A stretch of DNA of 64,000 bases from Bugula neritina (GCA_964035545.1 OZ037768.1:10372741-10436740), one strand, 5' to 3'. Positions 50,354 to 64,000 are shown, counted from the stretch's first letter. The notes: generated by a model from the letters alone, not told the origin. Translations and numbers: made by a program.

Positions 50354-53300
50354 TCACTGAGAGTAACCAAAGAACCCAGTTGTAGAATTGTATGTTAAGG
50401 GAAGTTGTCGGTCCCTGCCTCTACAAAACGTAACGTATAAGAATTATTTCACTGAATAGTAGCCGCTGTGTTATATCCTGCATATCTCATACTTCATAAA
50501 ACACACTGCCACAAAATAGTATAATCAACTAACTTCATTATAATGCATGCGTTGCAAAAAACACTGTGTCACTGTACACACATTTTGTATCAATAGAAAG
50601 CTTTGAAATTTACTTACGGTCTCTACAGAAAATTTTAAACGCATAAAATTGTGAACACAAAAGAAGATCATCGACTAAAAAGCTTTCATTGCAAAAATTA
50701 GGAAGCTAGGAGTATATCTTGCAGTTTGGTTAATAAAATGGAACTGAATCATCAAAACTAAGTTACTAAACTTTGAAATAAAACACCATTTCACAACAAC
50801 ATATAATATAAATGCATCAACCTTTCATACTAGTCAAGGGTTGTTTTCAGTTTAAAAACTTGATAAAAATTATCAAACCTCCATCAGTAACAAAGTCACC
50901 ACATCATAGAAATACAGTGTAATAAGTAATGTTCACTGACCAGTACTTCAAAATCAAAGCTTAGAATTTAAATCATTGGCACTTAAACAAGAGTTTCTTA
51001 AAATTAAATGTTATTCTGGAAAAACCTCTTCATTTTAACAGTTGTTGCTTGACGAGAAAATGCGACAAATAAGCATCTTCACCAACAAAAAATAGTTAGA
51101 ATCTATAATTGAAATATTAAATAAGAAAGATTAGTAAATTTTATTTTACAAACTACAGACTTCTAGGTATTTTCACTTCTATAAAAAAAACGCAAAACAG
51201 AATGAAAATTATAAACAGAATTAGGAACTTAATACATGACACAATAACTGGGTATTACCTGCGGCAGTGAGGCACAAACTTGACATGAAGAGAAGCGTGA
51301 GGAGAGCCTGTCTCATGAGTGTTGACTGCCATCAGCACATCACAGCACCAGGCCAGTCTGACTAGCTGCAGATTCAGCTGGTTAACTATACTCTCAGTCT
51401 CCTCAGTCTTACCCAGGTTGATCTCTCTTTCAATGCACTGCCATAGCACAACAGTAAACACTTAGTATAGCTAGTTTACTGAATGACATAGGGGAGGGGT
51501 TTACAAATGTATAAACTATGCATAGGCAAGGTTAAGGTTTCTAGACAGAAAATTAAATTTGAAAAGACAAATCTTAATAACTTGAAAGTGATGATTATTC
51601 TTTTGAGATTTTCAACTGAAGCAATTGAAATACATTTCAACGTGTCACATTGCCAAATTTTATACAAGTAGTCGACAAAAGCCAAACCCGTTGGCACACA
51701 CATGGGCATGGTATACAAGTTCCAATAAACCTCATCAGATGTCTGCTTCAATTTATTTATAACCAACAGCAAGAATTCCGAGAGAAATAGAATCTCCTCA
51801 TACAAGGTAGTGTGAGTAGGACAGATAATTGAATAAATTAGTTAATATATTAAGATATAAAAACAAAACTACAAATAATATCCCTCATAGTTTTATGTAA
51901 ATACTCAAGAACCTAGTTACAATACCATTCATATTACAATCATAAGTTGTAGTACCGACTCAGAGTTAATATAGTTTGCACTACAAAAACTACTAGCCAA
52001 ATATTTACTAGCATGGCATATGTTTCCATGTAGGGACAAGTAACTCTTACCCTGATAGCATTGCTGTTATTCCTCGTCAGACATTCTCCTGGCTGACGAT
52101 CTTCAATCTTGAGTAAAACTATGGGGCGGGTACTTGGGTAGTTCCCACTAATAGAGACATGAGCCAAAACTTTAACTAAAACATGAATAAATATCTGACA
52201 GGTCAGCTTATTGAGACAATTACCATACAGAAATTGAAAAAATATATACTAAATGAAACAATAATATAATCCAATGCCGTATAGACCAATCAACTGCAGT
52301 TAGTAATAAAGAATAGCATGCATACCATGGAAACATGTTAGCTTAGCCAAGTAGATTATGCATTCGGGAGTTATGGCTCCTGATTTAACATACTCGTCAG
52401 CATGAGCCAGTTCAGTGAAATCCTCAAATGTGCATCTGGACCAGTGGTATAGTTTGGTCTGAGGAAGTTGACGTGGTAAGAGCTCGCCGCTGTTGGACGG
52501 AACTGCGAGATTACATTTCTCTGAAATAACAAGTGTATAGAAACTGTAATTTCTGAATTCATTTGAGTTGTCAACTCAACATATGTAATAAAGTAACCAC
52601 CTAAGTCAGCCAGCTGGTGCACTAGTTCTACGCGGTTCAGCACTAGAGTCCTGAGTTTCTTCACAACTACACTAACACTGGAGAGTTTAGGCTCTGTCAC
52701 CTCCATACTCAACACACTTAGACCAGCAAGACGCTGAGCCCAGCGAAATGGTGTTCCTATTTTAGCTCTCAAGTGAGACAGAGTAGATGGCCTGAAAAAT
52801 ACAGGAACAAGAAATAGAAGATTAGATGAGAGTATTGGATATTTAAGATAATAAATATATATTGAGGGCGGAAGCTTATAAACACACAGACTGAGTAAGT
52901 AACAATGCATTGTCTTTACAACAGAGAATTACTGTACAGCAAACTTACGCTAATTTATCAAGCTGTGATTGGCTGAATGACGAGGGGCATGTTGTACCTT
53001 GGTCATCGGGAAATATGCTGCTCAGTATAGAGTTTGCTTCAAGTAGATCACTGCCAATATACAATCATAAACATATTCCTTCTGCACCGAGATTTATAAA
53101 GACGCATGGACAAAATTGAGAAAGCAACTCTTGTTGTAAAACAGGAAATGGAGAGGTGTATCATATGGTCTATTGTATAGCCAGTATTTAATGACTGGCT
53201 CCAATTAACTTGCTAATCCACTACACAACTGCAAACCTACACAACTACCATTACACGACTACACAACTGTGCCAACTACACAACTACAACTACACAACTC

Positions 53301-56300
53301 TGTAACTCGGTTGATGAAAAAGAGAATAAAACCACCTACTCTGCCGTCACACTGCAGGCAGCGGATGAACCGTCTACAAGCTCTGACTTGACGGTAACCA
53401 TATTCATGTTGACCATGTAGTAGATGTAGAGTTGAACTTTCACCCCTTGCTCGGCAGCAGGTAGCTGGTGAGAGCTGCGACATTGCAAGAGTAAGTTAAT
53501 ATAGAGAGGGTGTTGTTTCAGCACCCGGGACTCTAGATTCTCCTCCTGGACACTGGCCATACGTCTTCTGTGTTTCTATAATCACACATACATGTGGTCA
53601 ACTCATGAGTAATCAGCATACCTACCTTATTTAGCCTTTGACAAGACACCTCACTGCACATAACATGACCCTGACTAGTGTAATATGTGATGTGTAACAT
53701 AATGATAATTTATAATATAGCATATTGTAAGTTTTATGATGATTAGAAATATACCAAAGATAAGATTAGGTTAATAAATGTTTTGTCAGAAAAGTGATTA
53801 GTTGATAGACACATAGTACTCTGATTGTCCAACCCCTGACATCACTTTTACTAATAAAAGCAAAAAAAAATTTGCCCCTTTTAGGTGTAAGGTGAGAGCA
53901 GTGATTAAAAGAATGAATACTAAAGTCTAGTAGAAGTAGTCCTTACAGATACTTTGTGTGTTTCTTCTTCTTGATCACTGTCACTATCTTCATCTGAAAC
54001 ATATAAACATTCCTTTGAAACCAGTACTACAACAATCAGCAGGTATACGTAGACTTGATAGGGCAGCAAGAGGGTACAAAATGACTTTATTATTTAGTGT
54101 GGCACATGCTTGGGTACTGTCATTATTTAACATCTCGATCTAGAAGACAGACGGGGCAATTGATGTAATTTGATTTGTAACACATAAGAATGGTGTACTA
54201 AGTAAGCTTAGACGTTATGCTAAAAATTATACAATTATATTAAGACACAGGGCACTTCACAAGTACATTTCATACACCGGGGATGCTACACACTACACAT
54301 AATGATGCAATGAGTCGCATATTACACCAACATTCATAATAATTACATAGACATTTACCTTTAGTAGTTGTATTTGAAACAAAACTGCGTGCAGCGTCCA
54401 TATCTCCTTCAATGGCGGCTGTCAAATTTCCTGTTGATTACAAACAAGTCACAGTTGAACACTTAAACACCATGTTGAGTAAGTAATGAAATAGTTTATA
54501 AATTTGCAGAATAATTCTCTGCTGTTATAACAATCTTTGATAGCATTAACTCAGCCCCTACCATCAAACTAATCAACTATCAGTTTAAAAACTATATACG
54601 CTTATTCTTACAAATGTTCACACAAGCTAAAACTTTCATTTTATTAGAAGATATCTAGACTACCTTTGCCATCATGATACTGCAATGCATTCAAATTCTT
54701 GAAGAGAACAAAGAGAGGTTGGGGGAGATACTTGGCCAGCTGTGACTGCAGACGATCTTGTTCAAAGGGCATTCCGAGGTATTCCTGCACTGGTCTGGTG
54801 GACTGAAACATGGTAACTTATAGTCTTACAACATTTCCTTGCATATCATGGCTGCAGATCAAATCTAAGGGGGGGGGGGGATCACCTCTAATGAGTTAAG
54901 CACTATCAGCATAAGAACCGGAATTTAATTATTTTTTGCATCTGAATTCTCTTAATAGCACAGCAGGCCTAATATTTAACTCTTATCCATATTTGTATAG
55001 CTTCTAAAGTGTCAATGTAGGTTTACCTCCAGTATTTTAGTGAGTTTCGGCGCTAAAGATTCCAGCTTTGCTTCTCTCAATTGAATATCATTTTGAGACT
55101 CTTCTATTGCTTTCTTTGTCTCAGAAAGTTTGTTGGCTAAGCTGCAATAGTAATGGCGGACATCTTTACATAGGAGTAGCACAACTCTCGTATACTGCAA
55201 TGATGTCTAACAATCAAGAGTAGTAGTATTATACTAGATACACTTACATCTTCCTCTGCTCCAGCTCCCACTGCAGTCTTGCTTTCCGCAGCTCATGTTC
55301 ACTAGCCTTGGTCACCTCCTGTGTGAAGACAAACTGTATTTAAGTAAACCTTTCCTCAATATTTTTCTTATAACAATAATATTAGAAAATAAACTCAATA
55401 AAGAATAATAAACCTCTATAAACCCTGCAATTAATAAGGGCCAAGCAACTTGTCTTTATTTTAAAGCTTCAGGCCTCAATTCTTACTATTTGGGATGAAC
55501 AAACCAAATAAAACCAAGAGAAAATTTTAAAGGTAAAAAAATGAACAATGGTAAATAATCACTCACTTCTCTGGATATTTCTGGGGGAGCTTCAGCATAG
55601 AATTCCTCAACAGACACCAAATTCAGTTCCTCATCCTTAGATCTGTATACAGTGAATGACAACATGAGTTGCTATGATTTTACATTATTTTTATTGTATT
55701 AGTTAATTTTATTAAACTCCACAAAATGTACTAATTTATAAATAAATTCGGCATTGTGGTTAACAAGCAAAGATTTTGCTTTAAAAATAAGCATATGACC
55801 TGCTAGAAATTAAAAACATACATATTTATAAATTAAAATTATATCATAAACTACGACAATACGAAATTTAAAATTAAAGTGAAAAAGTTTGAAAATAACT
55901 ATAGATATGTTGACACTTAGAATATTAAACATTGTAGATGTGTGGTAAAATCCATTTAATAAGTATCATATGGACAAGCATATAATATATAGTCCAACAC
56001 AAATTAATATTTTAACATAACACACTTGAATTTTTTTAAAAACATATACGTAATGCTAAATAAAACTAATTTAGCATTATTTAGAAATAACAAATACAAA
56101 TCCAAGACATTGCCCAGCTTCTAGAGAAAGTAAACATTTCATAAGTTACCTAAACTCAAGGCATTTGTTGATTTCCTTCTGCAAATGGCCAACTTCGTAG
56201 AGAAGATTTTGAAGTTTCAAGTGATACTGATCGCTCTTAACACGTTTCTACAGAACAATCACTTCATACAATGCGACAACCTGCTTAGAATTTGAAGAAT

Positions 56301-58119
56301 ACATTTGATTTCACTATAAAAATTAATGAAGGTTATTTTGCACAAAAATAAACATAAGGCTACACAAATGTGGTTTGAAACAAAAATATTTTGTCATCAT
56401 TTTCAGCAAACTGGTGAATTTTCAACACAATAGGCTTTGCATATTGAAGCATTTCTGGATAATTAGAAGTACTCTAACTGGCTGAGTAGCTTAAAAATAA
56501 CATAGTTAGGAGTAAAAAAGTACATTTCTCTACAAGATTCACTGTCCAAATAATTTAACAAAACCCCGCATAATAAGTCTTTCAGTTTTAATTGAACAGG
56601 CAAACTTTTCGAAGTAGGAAAAAATGCACATTTCTTTAGGCGAATGATTGTGCAAGGGCCATGTAAAACGTTTATTTCTATTGAATATACAAACTTATAT
56701 TAATTCTATTTAAAAATTCAATTATGAAAATTTTAGGAAGTTATTTTAAAAAATTTCTTCATCAATAATTTATAACTATTTATGTAACATAGTTATATTG
56801 AATTTTAGGATTTTATATTTTACAAAAGCAGTCTGTGTTAGTAAAAATTATATGGAAAAATTTTCTAGTTATACAACTTTGAGATACAGTAAGAATTCCT
56901 AATGATGACAGATTTAACCAGACACTGTAACAGTTAACTAACCTCACTAGTAGTGTCTTTGGCTCGAAAGGAACCAAGGTGAGACAATCTGTTCAACTTC
57001 CGCAGTTTAGCTATTGCTAGAGATGTAAATATTCTTTGCTCACATATCTCAGCAGGCTATGTTAATACAAAACAGCAATATTTGGTAAACTATATAAAAT
57101 AAGGATAGTACGGTGTTTATTATCAGTATAGTATTGTTCATATTCAGCAACTTGGGCCTAATGGCAAACCTACTGGATACAGAATTATTGTATAAAAATA
57201 TTGTATAAAATATAAATATTCTAAAGTAACCTTCAATAAGAAAAACACAAATGTGACTAAAATACATACTGCTGTGGGGTCATTGCCCATCTTCAAATCA
57301 TGAATGACACCCAGTGATTCTTTAATGGCAGCCACAGTGCTCTTAAATGTGGAAAGGTCAGCCATCTTATCACGGCTTTTGCTCTCCTCAACTTCCATAT
57401 TAAATAGTTCATGGTCAGTAATCTAAAGTGAATATATTGAAAACATCAAAATGAACACTCTAAAAAATTACAAGTTGATAAATAAGACGAATAAACTTTG
57501 TTCAAGTTATTTCTTATTGAACTTTATTTGACAGCTAATACTAGAAAATACATTGTTTAAAAAATGCTCAAAACTTTCATTAGACATTAGAATGCAATGT
57601 ATTCACAGCCTCTTCAACTTTAAATAATGTCTAAGCTTATTAGCAGGTAAACACTACATTACAATATGCAGATGTATCAAAAAATAGTACAATTCAACTG
57701 TTCATGTTACAAATACAATAATAAATTCTGAGCAATTTTGACTGCCAATTGTATATTTATCTGAATGTTACAAGTAGGCTTACCAAATTGATACAAGGCA
57801 ACAATCAGCTGAAATTAAACCTTCAAAGTAAAAAAGCATTATTAGTTGGAGGTGAAAGCTTTTTTCATTTGCCTTAATGAAAAACTCAACAAACTCTTAC
57901 AAAAAATGTATTAAATGCTATAAAGTGTTTAACATGTTTGAGAGTTTTATCTATACAAACTGATAAAAAAAATTTATTGATGCAAACAGAACATCATAAT
58001 AAAAAGCTGACCTTTAACTTTGATTCATCACTTTGAATTTTAACTTTCTTAATCTCTGACTTTTTAGAGGGGGATGCATCTACATTTGAGCGCTTTCTAT
58101 CTTTATCTTTACTAGACAT
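50354..58119 (-). CDS. THOC5: THO complex subunit 5 homolog (17 exons)
   Basis: Exons in gene order: 58012-58119, 57270-57422, 56943-57056, 56150-56247, 55567-55642, 55248-55318, 55027-55141, 54664-54802, 54359-54430, 53947-53993, 53340-53575, 52949-53050, 52601-52791, 52326-52520, 52051-52175, 51259-51437 and 50354-50420. They join in phase to about 695 residues, near the usual length of animal THOC5. The N-terminus is Lys-rich and charged, likely a nuclear localisation signal. Recognisable conserved segments are [49 protein letters not shown], a [11 protein letters not shown] acidic linker, [19 protein letters not shown] and the C-terminal tail [13 protein letters not shown]5 is a coiled-coil subunit of the nuclear THO/TREX complex, coupling transcription to mRNA export. 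The start is set by the first ATG opening the basic N-terminus. Confidence 0.95.
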
Positions 58120-59243
58120 GATGCTAGCTATAAAAACCATTATTACAATACAATTATATAGGTCATTATAGCTTCAAAATAATTTTTAAATCATTCACTA
58201 AATAAACTTGATAATTGAAAACACCTACAATACTTTTACTTAGACTACATCTAAAATATTATATCAACTTCATATATTAGAGAGTATTAGAAAAATGGCA
58301 AAAGCAGTTGAGAGAAAAGTAATTTTTTAGAAAAAAATGCTTTAACTATACTGTATGCACTAATGCATTTTTGTATAGCTTTTGTGATAAATTTTTGATA
58401 ACTACAATATTTCGATTATCAGACAGTTTAATGCACATCAGAATTGTCATCATTTTATTTTAATGAACAATTTTGATAGTTTTGACATTGCATTAGCTTT
58501 AAGAATAAATAGCATAGATTAAAAATTTTCAGTTATTACACAAAAACTACTCTTCATTACAATAGAATATCTCACTATCAGTTTGATTACTGAAAACCAA
58601 CAGTTTCTTTAAAAAGTCACTAGTTCTAAATTAGTAATCAAGCAATGCATTGGAATCATTTTACTAATTATAGCTGCTTATATTTAAAAAAATCAAGACA
58701 TAATTAATAGTGCTAATATTGCTACTGGATGCATATTTAAAATATTAAATTACTACTAGTATTAGTATTACAGTATTACAAATAAGTATAAGTAGAAATA
58801 CAAATAGATATACATAAACTTAAATATTATATTTATTACTTATAGTTATTAGACGCCAGACGGTACCCATGGCTATTACTACTAATTACTACATTTGCTT
58901 ATTACTTATTAGTCATTACGATTATTAATTCTTAGTAATCTTAGCTATAATCAAAGGCAAAGGCTAAAGTAGAGCTACATTTTCCTACAAACCAGGTTTT
59001 AATAATAAACTAAAACAATAAATATTACAATTAACAAAATGATAACCACAATGATGATGATATTGACAGCCATAATGATAATGATAAGCATGATAGCTAT
59101 TTACGATAATTTAGTTTTAAATTACTTTAAATAGCCTACTAACTCTTACTCTAAGCTACTTAAAAATAAAAGTTAAAACATAGCAATTTAAAGTTAACAT
59201 TCACCATCATCAAATCTAACCACATTTATATAATCATTACTTT
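58120..59243. other. Intergenic upstream of THOC5
   Basis: AT-rich sequence with many short trinucleotide-like att/tac runs (about 58735-58945). The THOC5 promoter should lie near 58120-58400. No exon is supported. Confidence 0.5.
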
Positions 59244-59393
59244 ATGACAATCATTTTCTTCAATATTATATTTAATATACTATTAATGCTATTACTCATG
59301 GCTAGTGCTTCAGAGTCAAGTTCAACACTCCGACTGGCGCGAGTGCAAACTCAAACTGAAACTGCAAGGGCACAACCTGAACCTACAAAGTGA
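59244..59393 (+). CDS. Possible small secreted peptide (49 residues, uncertain)
   Basis: An open frame from ATG 59244 encodes a hydrophobic start (MTIIFFNIIFNILLMLLLMA) followed by a polar Ser/Thr/Gln/Arg-rich tail ending QTETARAQPEPTK and TGA. The layout resembles a signal peptide plus a short mature peptide, and a donor-like gtaagt follows 13 bp after the stop. The local composition is less AT-rich than its surroundings. Not recognised; it could be chance or a non-coding first exon. Confidence 0.25.
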   Translation: MTIIFFNIIFNILLMLLLMASASESSSTLRLARVQTQTETARAQPEPTK

Positions 59394-60575
59394 GACACTA
59401 TGACGGTAAGTACAAACATGAATCACAATTTATATTAAACATTCATCAAGTAAAGCGTTATTTTAACTATCCTCTTAATTTAATTTAGTGCTGTTTTGAA
59501 AATTTTTGTAAATATAATTTTATTATAATTAAATGAAGACGAGAATAATCGCCAGAATGGATCTTTTTTCGCACAAGTGATAAATAAAGGTTATAAAGCT
59601 ATTCGCTGTGTTAGACTGCTAGACTATCGCTGAGTTATATAGTTCAATAAATGGTTTGAACACTTTGAATGAGAGAACACAATTCTAAATAAAAACAACT
59701 TTGGAGGCATGGAGGATGAGATAGGCATAAATGGTCTGGTTAGAAATAATAGATCTGTTCAACGAGATATTTTTGGATAAAATATGAGAATGCATGTGTT
59801 TGTTGGCATTAGAAATGTTTATTGTTTATGTAATCATTGTTTAGGGAAGATTTATGACAAACGGTTGGGTTTTCAAATATACTAGTAGATGGCAATTTAT
59901 TATTTATAATATAGCAGGTGCAGTATATAAATTATATGAGCCAGTTTAATAAACTCAACATAGTTTATTTAATAATATTTTTGAAATAAAAACACACAGT
60001 GAAGACATTTAAATCCTTAGTAGAAATGTGTTTACAGCACAATTCAAATTTATTCATACTATGGAATAAGTCATTAATTTATAAGGCTGTCTGTTAAAGA
60101 ATGGCAACTATCGACTATAACTGTAAACGATTCAGAAAACAAAAAAAAGAAAGATAATTCTCAGTTTACACAGAAAAGATTCCAAGATAAATGCACTTCA
60201 ATAAAGTGTACAAAAAGGCATGCCTATGTGCATGTTTTGGTCTCTGAGCAGTCTAACACTGGAATAGAGAAAGAGACAAAGAGGATTCTATTAAACTATC
60301 ATAGAGAGGTTTCCAGAAGTTAAGTCATGAGCATCTGTTGACTGAGCAGTTCATCTACACATCAGATAGTATTAGCTGTAGTATGGAATGGTTTGTGTAG
60401 AATATCTAGATAATAAACAGAAATATATTAAAGAACGACAAGAATGAAAGAAGGCAGGATTGCAATGGTGACTGTTGTAAAAGTATGATATGAGATATAA
60501 CTATAAAATATAAAGGAGGATCTAAGGATGAATAAATTGAAACTTCCTAGAATCTATCTAAATTAAGCTCCAACC
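59394..60575. other. Intergenic, no gene seen
   Basis: AT-rich. The right part should contain the 3' UTR of the minus-strand gene ending at 60576. Nothing else recognised. Confidence 0.5.
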
Positions 60576-63456
60576 TCAATCGTTGTTCTGGACACAGCAA
60601 CAGAAAAACTTCAGAAATTTATTTCTTCGACTCCGGGGTGTGACCGGTTCTTGAACTGATTCAAACTCTACAAAATATAGCATCTCTTTTGACATATAAT
60701 AATAATAATTGTATTTCTATACAGGTTTTTCATTGGTTATATTTGATTGGCTGTTTCGTGCAAATCTGCGGTGAATAATATTGAGCAAATAAGGAAAAAT
60801 ATCGTTGGCCTAATTTGCTAAATCATGTTAGGGAAGTTATTTAAAGTTTTGCCAAGGTATAATTTCACTTGCATCATTTCATACTATCGAGGAAATTTAC
60901 ATATACATTTGGGTAGAGAGCTTTTTCTTGACTCATAATAATGCTTAAAAATAATAAACTCTTGTATGAATCAAAAATACTTACCATTACGGGCCTCAAT
61001 TGGTGCTTCAACACAAGTTGATACTTTTGTCTCCTTGATTGCTTGTCTGACAATATTAAGAGAGGGAGGAGTGTTGAGTGAGCTTCCATCAGCTACCAAA
61101 GTTTTTGTTACAAAATATGTGAAATGTGTTGCAGTTTAAATTGTTAGTTCAAGACTAATATATTGGTTACCAGTTGGCTAATGGCTTGTTTGTAATAGAC
61201 AAACATGTTTCTTCATTATAAACTCGCAAAATTGGAACTATTCTGCTTTTGTGGATGAAAATAATTAATGAGCTTGATAGAAATTCACACACAAATCAAA
61301 ATTTTGGTAGTAATTTTTTAGATATTGTCTCAAATATGACAGACCCCTCCCTATATATTCTTTATTGATATCTTTGAGTGACACAAGTTTTATTTTTACA
61401 ACTATTTTCTGAGCTTCAATATTTACCAGACAAAGTGGAAAGTGCTGGGAGCTGTTCCTTATCACTTTCTTTCTTCTCCTCTTCCACTGATTCGCTATTC
61501 TTATTGCCATTTTCTCTCTTTTGTTCACCAGGCTGCAGTACACCTTCTCTTACCATCTCCTCTATTAAAATAATTTTGTTTTAATTCAAAAACATATTTC
61601 TATATTAAAAACAGCTTTTTACAAAATTATATAATGCTGGCCTTATCATATTTTATATGAAAATATATCATATAAAGTATTGTGGAATGTTGATGAATTT
61701 TACTGATTAGCTTTTGGTTTGCTTAGAATTCACTCATTCACTAAATTCTTCCCAGAGGCAATGCTTTCATTCAATTGCTGAATTATTCAAACAAGAATTA
61801 ATTATATCTTTAAATGCAAGTTAACAACTGAATACTTGACTAAGGGCAAATAGAAAAAAGAGGTTTTGCAAGATAATTATTAAAAAACGCAAATGCACCA
61901 AGAAATATGTAAAAAAAAACAATTAACAAAATGTAGATGAATAAAGTAGCACTTTGATGCTTTTAATTTTGCTATACAAAAATATTGAAGTAATATTATA
62001 CCAGGCAAATGGTGGAGCTTAGCAGAAGTTTCATTGTTGGTCTCTTGTTTTCCCAGGGGGACTTCTTTTATTTGTTCAACAGCCTTTCGTATCATATCAT
62101 CACCGTCTGTCTTTTTGACTTTCAACTCCTTGATATCCCTTTTGAAAGAACTTAAATCTTCGGCCAACTCACCTAAAGAAATAAAACCAATTTATTTAAA
62201 AATTGGACCTTTTCTAATATTACTGTAAATGTCAAGTAATATCTTGTTTGTTTGACATTTTAGAACGTCAGATGTGAGGCTTCTAAAGAGGTTCAAGCTC
62301 AGCTTCATTTGTCTTCTCAACTCATACTGATGCTCAGTAATAATAAAATTTTGCTATATCAAATATACTAACCACTATGTCCTTCATTAGGTGATTCAAT
62401 AGACTTTTGTAGTTGTCTCTCCCTGACTGCTTGTCTGACACTGTTGAGAGAAGGAGGGTCTCCACCAGCCAGTAAAGTTTCTGGTACAAAATATATTAAA
62501 TGTGTTGCAGTTTATAGCTGTTAATTTATAAATATCGATTATCAGTTGGCTAATGGCTTGTTTTTAATGGAAAAACTTGTCTCTTCCTTATAAACTCGCA
62601 ATATTAGAACTAATTCAAGCTTTTGGATGTAAATAATTATGAGCGATCAATAGAAATTCACACACAAATCAAAATTTTGGTGGTAATATTTTAGATAATG
62701 TCTCAAATATGACAGAACTATTCTTTAACAATATCTTTAAGTAATATAAATTTTATTTTGCTACCTCTATTTTCTTAGTTTTAATATTTACCAGACAATG
62801 TGGAAAGTGTTGGGAGCGTATCTTCATACACCTGAATTTTGGTCGATTTCCCGATAGCGGTAAAGGTTTTTGGTATGTTGTTGCAAGAATACAATTCCGT
62901 ATGCGTTGAAAGCAGCTCTGCTTTCTTTAAACCATTCTCGTTTTTATCCTTGCTGCTACCAAACAAACATTCACTAAGTCAAACCACTATTTAAAAATGT
63001 ATGATGTCACATTATGTTGTACTATGCTGCACTCATCATGTAGAAAGTTTTAATATCCCACAACATAATTGAACTAACAACATCTCAGTACTAGTAGATT
63101 CACAGGAAATATGTCTGTATGAAACTCATTCTCACCTTTTAATCCTGCGTTGATCACCTGGGGCTTTTCTTTTCAACCGGTAATACTCATAAAAGAGTAT
63201 TCCAAGAACAAAAACATTGTAAAAAGTCGCCTTCCCTTTACTGTAATAAACAAATAATTATCCTACTCTAAATTACTGTTTTCCAAAATATCAAAAAACT
63301 AAAGCAAAACCTTTTATGTATGAAAGTGTCAAATGATAAAAATAACAAAAACATTGACGATAAATAAAGAAGAAATATAACTTACTAAAACAACTTTACT
63401 GCCAGAATGGCGGACACCAGCAATAAAATTACAGAGAGTAGTAGCAGCAAAATCAT
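60576..63456 (-). CDS. Unrecognised membrane-anchored protein with duplicated cytoplasmic module (8 exons)
   Basis: Exons in gene order 63386-63456, 63136-63240, 62792-62955, 62373-62480, 62002-62172, 61427-61561, 60985-61092 and 60576-60667 join in phase to about 317 residues. The N-terminus (MILLLLLSVILLLVSAILAV) is a strong hydrophobic segment. A second one (about residues 30-45) is followed by a basic RLKRK stretch, so one or two membrane passes are likely. The rest is polar and Lys/Glu-rich. A module is repeated: LPTLSTLSG then PPSLNSVRQAVRE (residues about 106-134), and LPALSTLSG then PPSLNIVRQAIKE (about 244-272). The C-terminus has a basic patch and three adjacent Cys (KFFCCC), possibly lipidated. 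No family recognised; function unknown. Confidence 0.7.
60985..61480 (-). repeat. Intragenic tandem duplication, distal copy
   Basis: Exon 7, intron 6 and the end of exon 6 of the membrane protein gene match exon 4, intron 3 and the end of exon 3 (62373-62845). Shared intron words include tcacacacaaatcaaaattt and tatgacaga. The acceptor of the distal exon has moved inward, because the ancestral cag reads aac here. Confidence 0.8.
62373..62845 (-). repeat. Intragenic tandem duplication, proximal copy
   Basis: Counterpart of 60985-61480. Intron sequence is conserved almost as well as exon sequence, indicating a fairly recent duplication. Confidence 0.8.
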
Positions 63457-63859
63457 ATTTCAATTTATATGATCAATCGTTGCATAAAAAGCATTAAACG
63501 TTTATATTCAATAGCAGCAATAAACTGTACATTTGTGAACTCAGTAAACGTGCAATTAAGGCATCATTATGTCACTCGTTATGTCATCATTCATTATTGA
63601 ACATTTTTTGAATATCTCATTTTGATATTTTAACAACATAAAAATATCATTGTAATAGAAGAATAAAATGTCTAGATTTAAATACAGTCAGAAGTTGTGT
63701 TACACTGATTTCTTTTCAAAATATCATTATTTGAAATAATTTTCTAACACTTTATATGTATGCAGTATATTACTCACATACATCTTGGCTAAAGATAACG
63801 TGCATGCAGTGTGCATAAATGAAGAACAAGCAAGAATCGAGTTAAAGGGAGTGTGTGAA

Positions 63860-63975
63860 TGTATGAATTAATAATTCCCCAGAATGTAGGAGTGAACCCT
63901 CAACCCAGAAGTCAAGACAACTGAGAACTACCAGACAGACACCCTAACCAGAAAGTTTCACTACCCCTAAAGTCC
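63860..63975 (-). repeat. Possible tRNA-like SINE head at window end
   Basis: On the minus strand, ggttagggtgtctgtctggt and gggttcactcc resemble A and B boxes of a degenerate tRNA-derived SINE. Only one copy is visible, so this is tentative. Positions 63457-63859 hold nothing recognised apart from the expected promoter of the membrane protein gene. Confidence 0.35.
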
Positions 63976-64000
63976 AAAAGAGAAACAGGAGTCAATATCA

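Overview
This is an AT-rich animal (metazoan) genomic window. Its genes are split into many short exons with GT-AG introns, and it carries tRNA-derived SINEs, LINE fragments, a hAT-type element and long microsatellites. Two Cys-loop receptors with chloride-channel-like pores, single-domain chitin-binding secreted proteins and a tandem N-formylglutamate-amidohydrolase-like (FGase-like) family suggest a marine lophotrochozoan such as a mollusc or bryozoan. The species cannot be fixed from the sequence alone. Gene models were built by hand by joining exons at GT/AG sites in consistent phase; every complete model closes to a whole number of codons.

Layout. 1-15.6 kb (+): tandem array of FGase-like secreted proteins in alternating subtypes A and B: last exon of B0, then A1-B1, then A2-B2. 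The period is about 7.5-7.7 kb and an (AT)n tract lies between A and B in both pairs. Each repeat unit also carries an antisense copy of the last coding exon (TM4) of the neighbouring receptor. 16.3-27.1 kb: two Cys-loop receptor genes, head to head (LGIC1 on -, LGIC2 on +), with 280 bp between start codons. LGIC2 intron 1 holds a 1.75-kb hAT-like element. 27.1-35.4 kb: gene-poor, with two SINE families and an inverted-repeat element. 35.4-39.3 kb (-): an unrecognised small secreted protein with a short heptad region, a Thr tract and a Cys-containing C-terminus. 39.3-44.7 kb: repeats, including the 3' end of a LINE followed by (AC)n. 44.7-49.3 kb (+): two chitin-binding-domain genes (one and two domains). 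50.4-58.1 kb (-): complete 17-exon THOC5. 60.6-63.5 kb (-): an unrecognised membrane-anchored protein with an internal exon-plus-intron duplication.

Most striking. (1) In two unrelated places a local tandem duplication of a secreted-protein gene has carried along the terminal coding exon of the convergent neighbour: two spare TM4 exons beside LGIC1 and one spare last exon beside THOC5. All three keep an open frame, a stop codon and a matching splice phase, so they could be alternative 3' exons or decaying remnants. (2) In the FGase-like array, subtype A has lost the His of the HGG motif but keeps DLHG, while subtype B keeps HGG and has lost DLHG. (3) Both receptors have unusual TM2 pore residues.
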